NCBI GenBank assembly: GCA_015490755.1
Contig: WFXF01000083.1
Location: forward strand, 1 to 64,000
Origin: Gammaproteobacteria bacterium
GTDB lineage: Bacteria > Pseudomonadota > Gammaproteobacteria > JAADGQ01
DNA length: 64,000 nt
Direction: 5' to 3'
Shown here: positions 28,211-43,077 of the stretch, in pieces
Numbering within the stretch: position 1 is the stretch's first letter
Layout: every line of letters starts with the position of its first letter
Notes under the pieces: generated by a model
The model's input: the letters and a program-made list of their open reading frames with translations, nothing else
Told to the model about the DNA's origin: nothing
Databases searched by the model: none
Program-made: the position numbers and the translations under genes

Positions 28211-31200
28211 ATGTCACATAAAATAATTGGGGTTCCACTTTCATTGTGCCTGGTACTTAACATGGTTGCCAGTCATGCCGGGTCTCATGTTGATTTTGGA
28301 GATATTGTGCAGGATAAGGCACGATATTGGCAATCATTAGGGCGTGATGATAAGGCTACTGAAGCATGGGGTAAAATATTACTTTCCATGCCTGAAAATC
28401 AGGAAGCAATACTTTGGCTAGGGATTAATAACGCTTATGCAGGGAACGCGGAAGTAGCGCAGCGTTATTTAATACAACTGGAGCAAAGTGGTGCAAAGAA
28501 ATCATCAATTGCTGAACTAAAGCGTGCAATTAAAATGGGACCTCCAGAAGCGGGTTATTTAAAACAGGCTCGTATTTTTGCTAAAGAGAAAAAAATAAAG
28601 GATGCAGTTGCGCAGTATCATCTGGCTTTCCATAATGTTAAGCCGACAGGGCATCTTGCTGTCGAATATTACCAGACTGTAGCCAGCCTTCCTGATGGTT
28701 GGGAAGAGGCGGGCAAGGGTTTTAAGACTCTCTCTGGAGCGTTCCCCCAGCAGCTTGAGTACCAATATATCTATGCGCGACATTTAAGTTATAAAGAATC
28801 AACACGTCGTGAAGCAATTGATCGATTAAGCCAGCTTGCATCGACAGAGAGCCCAGTCAGTGAGAGAGCGGCTCAGGACTGGTATCAAGCTTTGGTTTGG
28901 TTGCAATTCAAAAAAGGCGATAAACGCTATTTTGCTGATTATTTGAAGCGTTTTCCTGACAACAAAGTGATCAAGGACAAACAAAAAACTCTGAAGCGTT
29001 TGGTGCACGGCCCCAGTGAGCGTGATAGTCGCTTAAAGCAAGCGTACGTCATGATGGAAGAAGGTGATTTGGATGGTGCTGAAGCACAGTTTGATGATCT
29101 GGTTCATAAGGATCGCAGTGACGCTGAGGCTTTGGCAGGGCGAGCTATTCTGGATTTAAAGAGAGAGGATTTTGAATCAGCAGTTCAAGGTTTGGAACGG
29201 GCGATTAAACTAGAGCCTGAGTTTCGGTCTGAATGGCAACCACCACTCACAGAAGCTCGTTTCTGGCTATTAATGAAGCAATCTGAAACGTTACGAAATC
29301 AATCTGATTTGGATCAGGCTGAAAAAGTATTGAAGCGTGCTAACAAACTGTTACCTAATAATGTTTATGGCCGTATGGCACTTGCTGATGTACTGGTAGA
29401 TAAAGGTGATCTGAGGCAGTCCAGGAAAATTTATTTTGATATTGTAAAAAATCATCCATCAAATCTTGATGCAAAAGTGGGTTTGGCTCATGTACTGGCG
29501 GCTCTGGGTGAACGAAGAGCAACATTTTCCTTGTTGGACGAAATTGAAGCAATAGAGCCACAAAAGGCTGCTGAAGTTGCACAGCTTCGTACACAGTTTT
29601 TAGTCAAAGATGCTTTGGCTGCAAATGATGATGGGAAACTCCAAGATGCAATTTTAGGCCTGGAAGATCAGCTGATTGTAGCACCTGATAATCCATGGGT
29701 ACGATTAGATCTTGCTCGTGCTTACCGTGCTCAAGGAGCTTTGGAAAAGGCAAATTCATTGCTGGACGGATTGTTAGTAACACATTCGGATATGCCGGCT
29801 GTTCTATATGCGAGAGCTCTGCTTTTTGAACAAGAAGGTAAAAATATAGAAGGTATGGTGTTGCTTGAAAAAATCTCTGTGGGGCAGCGAAGTGGAGATA
29901 TGCGCCAGTTACAACACCGTTTGTGGGTTAAAGCTCAAACAGAGCGGGCAAGTATACTGGCTGGTTATGGTCAGATAGAGCTGGCTCACGAAGTGTTGGA
30001 TAAAGTGACTCCCGTTGTTGAGCGCGAACGTGAATTAATCGGGCTTTTAGCCAGTGCATGGTCTGATCTGGGTAACACTGATCGGGCTTTGAAGCTGTTG
30101 CGGAAAGGAAAACCTGATGACCTGGATTTACAGCTTAACTATGCTTCTGTGCTGCTTCATGCCGGGCAAGACACAGAAGGTGAGTTGGTTGTCAAAAAAC
30201 TGTTGGCACAGAAACTCAGTCAGTCCCAGCAAGCACAATTAGCCGATTTAGTGATCGGTCATTCAATTAAACGTGCAAATGAGGCGCGCGAACAAGGTGA
30301 TTTCGCGCTTGCCTATGACTATTTGGCACCCGTTATGTTTCAGTACGGTGATGATGATCGTATTGTTTTGTCCATGGCAAGTCTGTTTGCTTCTGCGGAT
30401 GAAAATAAACGCGCACTTTCGTTGTATCGGCAGGTGCTGGTCCATGAAACGGGCAATATGGATGCACTTCAAGGTGCTGTGGGTGTTGCAATCAAAGGAG
30501 GGGAGTATGATGTCGCTGAAGAGATGCTGGCATTTGGAATGGCTCAAAGCCCTGATGATGCACGGCTATTTACATTACGTGGTCAGCTTGCTAAAGCACA
30601 GGGAAATGATAATGAAGCCTTGTCCTATTTTCAACAGGCTCTGGAGCTGGAACATGCAAACCCGTCGGTCTCATCTGAAAGTGCTTTAAGTGATGATTTA
30701 CCGTTACGCTTGATTGACTATCAAAAGCCGGGTAGTGGAAGCACTTATCAGTATAGCAATCCATTTCGTAGCAGCTTGAAAAACCAGGCTCCATTACGTG
30801 CCGATTTTGTAAATAAAGCCACATTTAAACCGATTGCATTATCTGAGCCTGTTGGTATGGATGCAGGATATTTTATTAAAGTTGGTAGCCAAAGCCTGCC
30901 AGTCACTGTGACTGATGCCGCTCCTTTAGTTTCTCCTTTTGCGCCGGCGCAATGGCAACGTCCAATGAGTGGTCAGGAGCTGATCATTAATAAAGAGATT
31001 CAGGCGATTGAATCCAAGTATAGCACTCGTGGCGCTGTGGGGCTTGCGCTGCGCAATCGCAGTGGCGAAAACGGTCTGGATCAACTGGTTGATTTTGAAC
31101 TGCCCATGTCGATGACTTTTAGTCCTGGTTATCATGGTTTGTTGCAGTTTAAGGCTGTCCCGGTGTTATTGGATGCCGGTAACCTGAAAATGAGTGATTC

Positions 31201-32170
31201 AGCTCAATTGAATCAGTTTGGCACCAATGCAGTGAATCAACCTGCGACTCAAACGGGAACCGTTGCTCAGGATGACAGTGGGGTTGCATTGGGCTTAAGC
31301 TATCGATCAAATCGTTGGGCTTTTAACTTAGGTAGTACGCCACTTGGATTTACCAATGAAACGGCTGTGGGTGCATTGAGTTGGACCCCCGTTTTTGGCC
31401 TTCTTAATATCGAAACAGGGTTGTTTCGCCGGTCAGTCACAGACTCTTTATTGTCTTATGCAGGCGTAAAAGATCAAGCAACAGGGGCAACCTGGGGTGG
31501 TGTTACTGAAAATGGTTTTGGTTTCTCAGCGAACTACCACCAGAAGCCATTTGGGGTTTATGGTGAATTGAAACTGGCGAGTGTGACAGGGAAAAATATC
31601 GCATCAAATAATAAATTTGAGCTTAACGCAGGTTTTTATACTACTTTGATCCAGTCGAAATTGCATGAAGTCAGTGTCGGCGTTAATTTTAATGGTTTGG
31701 GTTTCAGTGAAAATTTGAGCAACTTTACTTATGGGCAGGGCGGTTACTTCAGTCCCCGTAATTACCTGGCGATCAATGTGCCGGTGAACTGGTATGGTCA
31801 GGATGGCGCTATCAGCTATCAATTGGGCGGAAGCATCGGTATTCAAAGCTTCAGGGAAGATGATAGTGATTACTATCCAAATGATGCGGCCCTGCAGCAG
31901 CAATTGGAACAACTCGCCGTCACCGATCCGTCACTGAGTACTTTTTATGAAGGCAAAAGTGTTACCGGGGTTAATTTTAGTTTACGAGCCGCTACTGAAT
32001 ATGCGCTGACACCGGCGTTGTCGATCGGTGCGAAAGTGACATTTGCCAATGCCAAAGATTACGATGAGTTTACTGGAATGGTTTATCTTCGTGCCTGGGC
32101 AGAGCCACAAATAAAGCAAGGTCTGAAATTTTCTCAACCTGCCAAACCTTTTTATGAAGGAGGTCTATAA
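28211..32170 (+). CDS. bcsC: Cellulose synthase outer-membrane export subunit BcsC
   Basis: BcsC carries cellulose across the periplasm and outer membrane. The 1,319-residue protein has a signal peptide (IIGVPLSLCLVLNMVASHAGS), a long tetratricopeptide solenoid to about residue 830 (units such as YWQSLGRDDKATEAWGKILL, DALAANDDGKLQDAILGLE) and a C-terminal BcsC barrel domain (VFGLLNIETGLFRRSVTDSLL, FTYGQGGYFSPRNYLAINVP), ending in a Leu-rich tail. Length is close to E. coli BcsC (about 1,157), with more TPRs. In-frame alternatives GTG 28196 and ATG 28199 exist; ATG 28211 gives the best signal peptide. It overlaps the downstream small TPR gene (TAATG). Confidence 0.92.
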   Translation: MSHKIIGVPLSLCLVLNMVASHAGSHVDFGDIVQDKARYWQSLGRDDKATEAWGKILLSMPENQEAILWLGINNAYAGNAEVAQRYLIQLEQSGAKKSSIAELKRAIKMGPPEAGYLKQARIFAKEKKIKDAVAQYHLAFHNVKPTGHLAVEYYQTVASLPDGWEEAGKGFKTLSGAFPQQLEYQYIYARHLSYKESTRREAIDRLSQLASTESPVSERAAQDWYQALVWLQFKKGDKRYFADYLKRFPDNKVIKDKQKTLKRLVHGPSERDSRLKQAYVMMEEGDLDGAEAQFDDLVHKDRSDAEALAGRAILDLKREDFESAVQGLERAIKLEPEFRSEWQPPLTEARFWLLMKQSETLRNQSDLDQAEKVLKRANKLLPNNVYGRMALADVLVDKGDLRQSRKIYFDIVKNHPSNLDAKVGLAHVLAALGERRATFSLLDEIEAIEPQKAAEVAQLRTQFLVKDALAANDDGKLQDAILGLEDQLIVAPDNPWVRLDLARAYRAQGALEKANSLLDGLLVTHSDMPAVLYARALLFEQEGKNIEGMVLLEKISVGQRSGDMRQLQHRLWVKAQTERASILAGYGQIELAHEVLDKVTPVVERERELIGLLASAWSDLGNTDRALKLLRKGKPDDLDLQLNYASVLLHAGQDTEGELVVKKLLAQKLSQSQQAQLADLVIGHSIKRANEAREQGDFALAYDYLAPVMFQYGDDDRIVLSMASLFASADENKRALSLYRQVLVHETGNMDALQGAVGVAIKGGEYDVAEEMLAFGMAQSPDDARLFTLRGQLAKAQGNDNEALSYFQQALELEHANPSVSSESALSDDLPLRLIDYQKPGSGSTYQYSNPFRSSLKNQAPLRADFVNKATFKPIALSEPVGMDAGYFIKVGSQSLPVTVTDAAPLVSPFAPAQWQRPMSGQELIINKEIQAIESKYSTRGAVGLALRNRSGENGLDQLVDFELPMSMTFSPGYHGLLQFKAVPVLLDAGNLKMSDSAQLNQFGTNAVNQPATQTGTVAQDDSGVALGLSYRSNRWAFNLGSTPLGFTNETAVGALSWTPVFGLLNIETGLFRRSVTDSLLSYAGVKDQATGATWGGVTENGFGFSANYHQKPFGVYGELKLASVTGKNIASNNKFELNAGFYTTLIQSKLHEVSVGVNFNGLGFSENLSNFTYGQGGYFSPRNYLAINVPVNWYGQDGAISYQLGGSIGIQSFREDDSDYYPNDAALQQQLEQLAVTDPSLSTFYEGKSVTGVNFSLRAATEYALTPALSIGAKVTFANAKDYDEFTGMVYLRAWAEPQIKQGLKFSQPAKPFYEGGL

Positions 32171-32601
32171 TGGCTGATTCAAGTTTTGTTTCGATGCGAG
32201 GGTTTGGGTTTCTCTTTGCCCTTGCGCTGCTTATTTTAGCTGCTCCCGTACATGCGGAAGATTGGCAAAAATTGGGGCGCGATGCGCTTGTCGAAGGTCA
32301 TACGGATCAAGCTGAAAAGTATTTTTCAGAAGCGGCTCGTATGAACCCGTTTGATGCGGTTGCATTGAATAATAAAGCGGTTGTTAAAGCACGCCAAGGG
32401 CAATATCATGTTGCATTGCGCTTGTTAGAGCGTGCAAGCCACCTGGCACCACAGCGTATTGATATTTCATATAATCTGAAGTTATTGAAGCAATGGTTAC
32501 TCAAACATGGTTTTCGTGAAAATGTAGAGACTGTTGCGGGAAATTTTGAAAGGGGAGCAGCCGTTGTATTGCCTCCTGAGCCTCCTGCATTGTGGAGATA
32601 G
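32170..32601 (+). CDS. Small periplasmic TPR protein coupled to bcsC
   Basis: This 143-residue protein starts at the ATG overlapping the bcsC stop (TAATG). A signal peptide (LFALALLILAAPVHA, cleavage before EDWQ, about residue 29) precedes about two and a half TPR units: LGRDALVEGHTDQAEKYFSEAARMNP, ALNNKAVVKARQGQYHVALRLLERASHLAP and a partial third, then a short Pro-rich tail (VVLPPEPPALWR). The gene is not one of the named bcs genes that I know. It may assist BcsC assembly or bind the glucan in the periplasm. A terminator follows, so it closes the cellulose operon. Confidence 0.75.
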   Translation: MADSSFVSMRGFGFLFALALLILAAPVHAEDWQKLGRDALVEGHTDQAEKYFSEAARMNPFDAVALNNKAVVKARQGQYHVALRLLERASHLAPQRIDISYNLKLLKQWLLKHGFRENVETVAGNFERGAAVVLPPEPPALWR

Positions 32602-32616
32602 CTGATTTTTAAAGTT

Positions 32617-34679
<2,063 letters not shown>

Positions 34680-34688
34680 GGTTTTAGC

Positions 34689-37611
<2,923 letters not shown>

Positions 37612-37626
37612 AAAAAGGAAATGAAT

Positions 37627-38478
37627 ATGAAAAGAGTCGTTCTGTTGCTTTATATCGCGAGCTTTTTAAGCATAAGCTCATGGGTGTATGCCGTGCAGAG
37701 CTATTCTGTCCCGGGAGGGGTCTCAGTTGTACCTCTTGATGTGACTTCGTCGCTGCCACCTGTTGTGCACTATCGTGAGCGAAGAGTATTGGTTTCACGC
37801 GCAGATAATGGTTGGCAAGCCGTGGTAGGCATTCCGTTAAATGTGAAGCCTGGAGTGCATCAACTCATCGTGAAGTCTGAAAACAGTAAAAAACAGATGG
37901 TTCGCTTTAAAGTGAACCCTAAAGAGTACGAAGAGGAGTACATTACGATCAAAAATAAAAACAAGGTCAGCCCTGATAAAAAGTCCATGGAAAGAATCGG
38001 GCGAGAAAAAAAACAGATGGGTAAAGCATATAGAACATGGAGTGATGTTTCTGATATGAACTTGAATTTCGACTTGCCCGTGAAAGCTGTAAGAAGCAGC
38101 CCGTTTGGTTTGAAACGTTTTTTCAATAATCAACCACGTAAACCGCACAGCGGGATTGATATTGCTGCACCTGAAGGAACACCTATTCATGCGCCAGCCA
38201 CTGGAAAAGTGATTCTGACGGGTGATTTCTTTTTTAATGGCAATTCTGTATTTATTGATCATGGTCAAGGTTTGATTACGATGTATTGCCATATGGCGCG
38301 TATTGATGTGCAAGAAGATCAAGTGATTGAACGAGGCGCTGTGCTGGGTACTATTGGTCAAACCGGGCGAGCGACCGGGCCACACCTTCATTGGAGTGTG
38401 AGCTTGAATAAAACACGGGTGAACCCTGAATATTTTTTGTCTGAATCGTCGATTAAAGTGTTAAATAGTGAGCGCTGA
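37627..38478 (+). CDS. M23 (LytM) family metallopeptidase
   Basis: This 283-residue protein starts at the second of two close ATGs, which has AAGGA at a suitable distance. A signal peptide (LLLYIASFLSISSWVYA) precedes an N-terminal region that resembles a beta domain (YSVPGGVSVVPLD, RRVLVSRADNGWQAVVGI) and a C-terminal LytM/M23 domain (about residues 160-275) with HSGIDIAAPEG (zinc ligands His and Asp) and GPHLHW (HxH). Such enzymes cleave peptidoglycan cross-links in the periplasm or activate amidases. The gene overlaps the PBP1b gene by 11 nt, suggesting coordinated wall synthesis and hydrolysis. Confidence 0.85.
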   Translation: MKRVVLLLYIASFLSISSWVYAVQSYSVPGGVSVVPLDVTSSLPPVVHYRERRVLVSRADNGWQAVVGIPLNVKPGVHQLIVKSENSKKQMVRFKVNPKEYEEEYITIKNKNKVSPDKKSMERIGREKKQMGKAYRTWSDVSDMNLNFDLPVKAVRSSPFGLKRFFNNQPRKPHSGIDIAAPEGTPIHAPATGKVILTGDFFFNGNSVFIDHGQGLITMYCHMARIDVQEDQVIERGAVLGTIGQTGRATGPHLHWSVSLNKTRVNPEYFLSESSIKVLNSER

Positions 38479-40765
38479 ACCATCAAAAAAACCAGCGCGT
38501 CGTCTATGGGTATCGCTTTTATTGGTTTTTGTTTTGCCTTCAATGATCGCTTTGACGAGCTATGTGCTTTATCTCGACCATGTGGTACAAAAAAAGTTTG
38601 AAGGTAAACGCTGGGCCGTTCCATCCAGAGTATATGCACGCGCATTAGAGCTTTATCCCGATAAGTTTATTCATGCCGATGATCTGCACTCTGAGCTGAA
38701 ATTAATTGGTTATCAGAGGTCCAGTGATGGTTTGACTGCAGGTAGTTATATGCGTCGTGGCAATCAATTTGTAATTTCGGTTAGAGCTTTTCAACATTGG
38801 GATGGACAAGAGCCGTCTCGCTCAATAAAACTGGAGATTAATGGTAATTATTTAAGCCATTTGATTGATGCATCGACAGGCGAAGCGTTGAGTTTGATTC
38901 GTTTGGAACCGATGCAGATTGGTACCATTTATCCGTCACACAAAGAAGATCGTGTTCTGGTTCAGCTCGAAGAGCTGCCTCCCTTGCTGTTAGCGGCACT
39001 GCTTGCTATTGAAGATCGAAAATTTGCAATTCATCACGGCATCGATTGGCGTGGCATTGTCCGTGCAGCCTGGGTAAATTTACGGGCCGGGCATGTAGTT
39101 CAGGGTGGCAGTACATTGACCCAGCAGCTGGTGAAAAATTTCTATCTCAATAATGAACGCACCCTGATACGTAAGTTTAATGAAGCGATCATGTCATCAT
39201 TATTGGAATTGCGCTATGAAAAAAGAGAGATTCTGGAGGCGTATGTTAATGAGGTCTATTTGGGGCAAGATGGTGTGCGGGCGATTCACGGCTTTGGCCT
39301 TGCCAGTGAGTTTTACTTCAATAAACCAGCGCGTGAATTGACCCCGTCTGAAGTTGCTCTGTTAGTAGCCGTGTTACGAGGCCCCACTTATTATGATCCC
39401 AGGCGACATACAGATCGAGCATTGAAACGGCGTAACCAGATTCTTGATAAGCTTTATCACGATAATTTAATTGATCAAAAGCAAGCTCTAAAAGCAAAAC
39501 AGTCTCCATTGAATATTGCGCCCAAACCCAATCGGGGGCATGGCCTTTATCCAGCATTTATTGAGTTGGTGAAGCGTGATCTGAAAAAAGATTATCGAGA
39601 AGATGATTTAATGAGCGAAGGTCTGCGTATATTTTCAACACTTGATCCTATGGTTCAGGAGGTAACTGAAAAAGAGACGACTCAATGGATTAAGCGTCTG
39701 GAAAAAAGTCGTGGTATTACATCTGATACTTTGCAGGGCGGGGTTGTTATTACCCGTGTGGGCAGCGCTGAGGTTGTGGCCGTTGTGGGGGGGCGAAATG
39801 TCCGCTTTGAAGGTTTTAATCGTGCGCTTGATATTCAGCGTCCTGTCGGCTCTTTACTCAAGCCTGCGCTCTATTTATCTGCGTTATCAAAAAAATATAC
39901 ATTGGCTTCACTAGTTGATGATAAGGCTATTCAAATAACAATGAGAGATGGACAGGTCTGGATCCCTGAAAACTATGATCAAACTACACATGGTTCGGTA
40001 TTATTAGTGGACGCGTTGTCGCATTCATATAATCTGGCGGCGGTGAATCTGGGCATGAAGCTGGGAATTGATGAGTTTGTGCAAACATTGCATGGTTTGG
40101 GTATTGAGAAGAAATTGCCATATTACCCATCTCTGTTGCTGGGTGCGATTGAAATGGCTCCCATTGATATGGCGCAGATGTATCAAACATTGGCAGATGG
40201 CGGATTTTACACACGACTGCGCTCGGTACGGGAAGTGTTGACCCAAAAAGGTGTACCATTACAGCGTTACTCGTTGGATACTGAGCAACGTTTTGATTCT
40301 GATGCGGTCTCCCTTGTGAATTACGGGTTGCGTGAAGCGTTCCGTCACGGTACAGGTCAACATGTTGCTGCGCGAGTGCCTGAAAATGTGGTGTTGGCAG
40401 GAAAAACGGGAACAACCGATGAACTGCGTGATAGTTGGTTCGCAGGGTTTGGCCAGGATTTTTCTGGTGTTGTGTGGCTGGGTGGTGATAATAATCAGAC
40501 GATGGGTTTGACAGGTTCAAGTGGGGCGCTACAAGTTTGGGCGGATATTATGGTTAAAATTTCACAAACTAAAAGTGATGCCTCTTTGACGTCAAATATT
40601 GAAAGCATCCTTATTGACCGGAAAACAGGATTGCGTGCAGATCAAAGTTGCCTTGATACCGAGCTGCTTCCCTTTATTATTGGTACAGCGCCTGATGAGC
40701 GTGCGCCTTGTGCTAATAAAGGTGTGAAAAAAGCCTGGGATAAATTTAGAGGGTTGTTTCAGTGA
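38468..40765 (+). CDS. mrcB: Penicillin-binding protein 1b (bifunctional)
   Basis: PBP1b polymerises glycan and cross-links peptidoglycan. The 765-residue protein (E. coli 844) starts at GTG 38468. It has a short cytoplasmic tail, one transmembrane helix (about 17-36), a UB2H-type domain (VYARALELYPDKF), a GT51 transglycosylase domain (LAIEDRKFAIHHGID with the catalytic Glu, GGSTLTQQLVKNFYL), and a transpeptidase domain with SxxK in VGSLLKP, SxN in SHSYN and AGKTGTTDELRDSW. The downstream TPR lipoprotein gene overlaps by 4 nt (GTGA). Confidence 0.94.
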   Translation: MSAEPSKKPARRLWVSLLLVFVLPSMIALTSYVLYLDHVVQKKFEGKRWAVPSRVYARALELYPDKFIHADDLHSELKLIGYQRSSDGLTAGSYMRRGNQFVISVRAFQHWDGQEPSRSIKLEINGNYLSHLIDASTGEALSLIRLEPMQIGTIYPSHKEDRVLVQLEELPPLLLAALLAIEDRKFAIHHGIDWRGIVRAAWVNLRAGHVVQGGSTLTQQLVKNFYLNNERTLIRKFNEAIMSSLLELRYEKREILEAYVNEVYLGQDGVRAIHGFGLASEFYFNKPARELTPSEVALLVAVLRGPTYYDPRRHTDRALKRRNQILDKLYHDNLIDQKQALKAKQSPLNIAPKPNRGHGLYPAFIELVKRDLKKDYREDDLMSEGLRIFSTLDPMVQEVTEKETTQWIKRLEKSRGITSDTLQGGVVITRVGSAEVVAVVGGRNVRFEGFNRALDIQRPVGSLLKPALYLSALSKKYTLASLVDDKAIQITMRDGQVWIPENYDQTTHGSVLLVDALSHSYNLAAVNLGMKLGIDEFVQTLHGLGIEKKLPYYPSLLLGAIEMAPIDMAQMYQTLADGGFYTRLRSVREVLTQKGVPLQRYSLDTEQRFDSDAVSLVNYGLREAFRHGTGQHVAARVPENVVLAGKTGTTDELRDSWFAGFGQDFSGVVWLGGDNNQTMGLTGSSGALQVWADIMVKISQTKSDASLTSNIESILIDRKTGLRADQSCLDTELLPFIIGTAPDERAPCANKGVKKAWDKFRGLFQ

Positions 40766-41139
40766 AAAAGTGCTACTCAATGGTTGTGTTAATACTCATG
40801 CTGGGCGGTTGCTCAGTGACGGGGTCGATGCAGCAGCCTGTTGATGTCGAGATTAAAAATACCGGCCCCACTCAGGTTTTGCTTGCACAGGCGGCGGCTA
40901 AAGAGAAGCAGGGCGACAGGTCTGAAGCCATTGCACTCACCGAGCGTGCGGTGCGTATAGAGCCGCGTAACGCCTACGCTTGGCATCGTCTTGCGAAGCT
41001 CTATTTATTAAGTAAAAACTTAAAAAAAGCGGAACAATTTGCACGCCGCTCCAACCAGCTTGCTCGTGGCAACCAGAAGCTCATGCGGGATAATCAGCAG
41101 TTAATCGAAGAGATTAAAGCGTCTCAACAGGTTTTTTAG
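40762..41139 (+). CDS. TPR lipoprotein, possible PBP1b activator (LpoP-like)
   Basis: This 125-residue protein starts at GTG 40762 inside the mrcB stop. It has a lipoprotein signal (VVLILMLGGC, lipobox LGGC) and one to two TPR-like units (AAAKEKQGDRSEAIALTERAVRIEP, AYAWHRLAKLYLLSKNLKKA), ending in a Gln-rich helix. In Pseudomonas the outer-membrane lipoprotein LpoP, with TPRs and encoded next to PBP1b, activates it in place of LpoB. Position and architecture suggest the same role; sequence identity is unknown to me. Confidence 0.65.
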   Translation: MKKCYSMVVLILMLGGCSVTGSMQQPVDVEIKNTGPTQVLLAQAAAKEKQGDRSEAIALTERAVRIEPRNAYAWHRLAKLYLLSKNLKKAEQFARRSNQLARGNQKLMRDNQQLIEEIKASQQVF

Positions 41140-41166
41140 TGTCAAACTGACTTGAGTATTTTTATA

Positions 41167-42129
41167 TTATTTGGTTGTGAGCGTATCTGTTTTCTTGAAC
41201 AATAGACGTTTTAATTTTCGCAAAGCAGGTCTTATGTCCTTTTTATAGGCAAACTTAAAAGGTGAGTAGGCAAAGTCAAAGTATTTTGCAACTCTATAAT
41301 AGGCGTGGAAACGTCTAAGGGGTGATGCAAGTCGAGCCGCTTCCGTATAATTCATTGCGCAGAAAAAAGTCATTCCGGCACTTTTGATGATGGATTGATC
41401 TTGTCCCGAGGCATCACACATACTTTTTAATAAGTCGAGGCTGTCTTCACACCAAGCATCGTATTCAGCGATGACTCCCATGTTTTTATCATGTTGACGA
41501 AACCCGGCTTTAACCTCTTTGACATTGGCATGGTTATACTTTGCAATAAGCTTGGTAATGGCAAGGCCATCTTGAAACAGGTTGTGTCTGGAATTGAAGC
41601 CACCGATCTCACGTAACTTTTCAGTATTAAAAAGCGTGCTGCATACATATAGGGCAATATCATTATTAAACCATGCGAGAAAAAATTCAGTAGGGGACAT
41701 ACCCGATGCAGGGTTCTCTCTTTGCATCAATATGTTTCCTTCCATATCAATGATGCGCGTTCCTGTTCTAACCAAACCTACATTATCCAGAGTTTTGGCG
41801 GCATCCATACATACTTCAATAAAGTCAGGGTCGACTATGTCATCATCAAGCAGGAGCAATACAAATTCCCCGCGAGCTTCAGAAAAACAGAAGTTGAAAT
41901 TATTGTTGGCACCAATATTTTGTGGCTGCTTAATATATTTGATTCTTTTATCTTGATAATTAGCAACGGTGCTTTCAGTGTGATCGGTCGAGTGATTGTC
42001 AGAAATAATAATTTCCAGATTTGGATAGGTTTGATTCAGGGCGCACTCAATGGCTTGAGGTAAAAAGCCATTCGCTCTGTTGTAGGTCGGTATGGCGATT
42101 GTCACCAGAGGTTTGTCATTAATACTCAT
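41167..42129 (-). CDS. Family 2 glycosyltransferase
   Basis: This 320-residue protein is a GT-A fold glycosyltransferase of family 2: VTIAIPTYNRA at the start, EIIISDNHSTD, and the metal-binding DxD in VLLLLDDDIVDPDF. It has no membrane helices. It follows the other GT2 gene by 3 nt on the same strand. The pair probably adds sugars to lipopolysaccharide core or a surface glycan; the donor and acceptor cannot be read. The catalytic base would lie in the C-terminal half. Confidence 0.85.
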   Translation of the reverse strand: MSINDKPLVTIAIPTYNRANGFLPQAIECALNQTYPNLEIIISDNHSTDHTESTVANYQDKRIKYIKQPQNIGANNNFNFCFSEARGEFVLLLLDDDIVDPDFIEVCMDAAKTLDNVGLVRTGTRIIDMEGNILMQRENPASGMSPTEFFLAWFNNDIALYVCSTLFNTEKLREIGGFNSRHNLFQDGLAITKLIAKYNHANVKEVKAGFRQHDKNMGVIAEYDAWCEDSLDLLKSMCDASGQDQSIIKSAGMTFFCAMNYTEAARLASPLRRFHAYYRVAKYFDFAYSPFKFAYKKDIRPALRKLKRLLFKKTDTLTTK

Positions 42130-42132
42130 AGG

Positions 42133-43077
42133 TTATTTCCGTGAAGTGATCATTTTTATTGGATGCTGAGCCCATGCGGCCCAGAAATACTTTAGTTTGT
42201 CACCCAAACCCAGCAATGCGAGAGCTCGTTTGAGGTCATCATTCGGCACATTATCGGGTTGGGATGAATCCATATTTTTATTGCATCGTATTTTTATCAG
42301 AGTTTGCAATATTCGTTGTTGCAAACGTTGGCGAAATTTTTTTCGTTCGGGGTTTATTTGATGTAGATGGTTTTCAAATAGTAGTAGCTGGCTATAAAAA
42401 GTACGCAAGTTATTGTTGTGAGTGAGTGATGAGTGACCACAGCGGTAATGAGAGACAATTTCAGGAACATATACGATAGAACCTAAACGACCGAGGCGTG
42501 CAAAAAAATCTTTATCTTCAGCAGCAAAACGATACTGCAGGTCAAACCAGCCAATCTTTTCACCATCAGCTTTACGAAATAGTGTGGTGTGTGGGGTCGC
42601 TGGAACGTGAGGCCATAATACAGCTTCATCACCATGTTCAAAAAGGGTGTTTTTTTGCGTGCCAAGGTGGTTTTTTGGTAGCCAGCGTTTGCCGGTTAAT
42701 TGGCCTTCATCATCAATTGTTTCCAGATCTCCAACTGCAAAAATAGCCTGTGGATACTCTTTTAAAGCAGCCATTAATAGAGTGATTCGTTCAGTTGGAA
42801 TCAAATCATCATCATCCAGAAAAGCAATATATTCACCTTTTGCTAAACGACAAGCGTTACTGCGAGCAGCAGCGATTCCCTGATTTTCCTGGCGGTAGTA
42901 TTGAACTCTGTCGCTGTAGCTTGATATTAATTGTTCAGTGTTATCTTCCGAACCGTCATCAAATACAATAATTTCAATAGGTTGATAACTCTGTGCAAAT
43001 GCAGATTTGAGTGTCGTGGGAAGAAAGTGCGCTCGATTGTAGCAACAGATAATAATTGAAACGAGAGGGGCTGTCAC
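42133..43077 (-). CDS. Family 2 glycosyltransferase
   Basis: A 314-residue GT2 enzyme: VSIIICCYNRAHFLPTTLKS, EIIVFDDGSEDNTE, and the DxD region YIAFLDDDDLIPTERI. The C-terminal third is basic and rich in Arg/Gln (KKFRQRLQQRILQTLIKIR), perhaps for membrane association. It heads a two-gene unit with the next GT2 gene and is divergent from typA across 173 bp. Substrate unknown. Confidence 0.85.
   Translation of the reverse strand: MTAPLVSIIICCYNRAHFLPTTLKSAFAQSYQPIEIIVFDDGSEDNTEQLISSYSDRVQYYRQENQGIAAARSNACRLAKGEYIAFLDDDDLIPTERITLLMAALKEYPQAIFAVGDLETIDDEGQLTGKRWLPKNHLGTQKNTLFEHGDEAVLWPHVPATPHTTLFRKADGEKIGWFDLQYRFAAEDKDFFARLGRLGSIVYVPEIVSHYRCGHSSLTHNNNLRTFYSQLLLFENHLHQINPERKKFRQRLQQRILQTLIKIRCNKNMDSSQPDNVPNDDLKRALALLGLGDKLKYFWAAWAQHPIKMITSRK

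Noticed and set aside
37837-38391. 184-codon minus-strand frame over the M23 peptidase gene
   Set aside because: Antisense shadow; composition is His/Asn-rich without motifs, while the plus-strand gene has clear catalytic residues.
39984-40520. 178-codon minus-strand frame over mrcB
   Set aside because: Antisense to a firmly identified transpeptidase domain, no family pattern.
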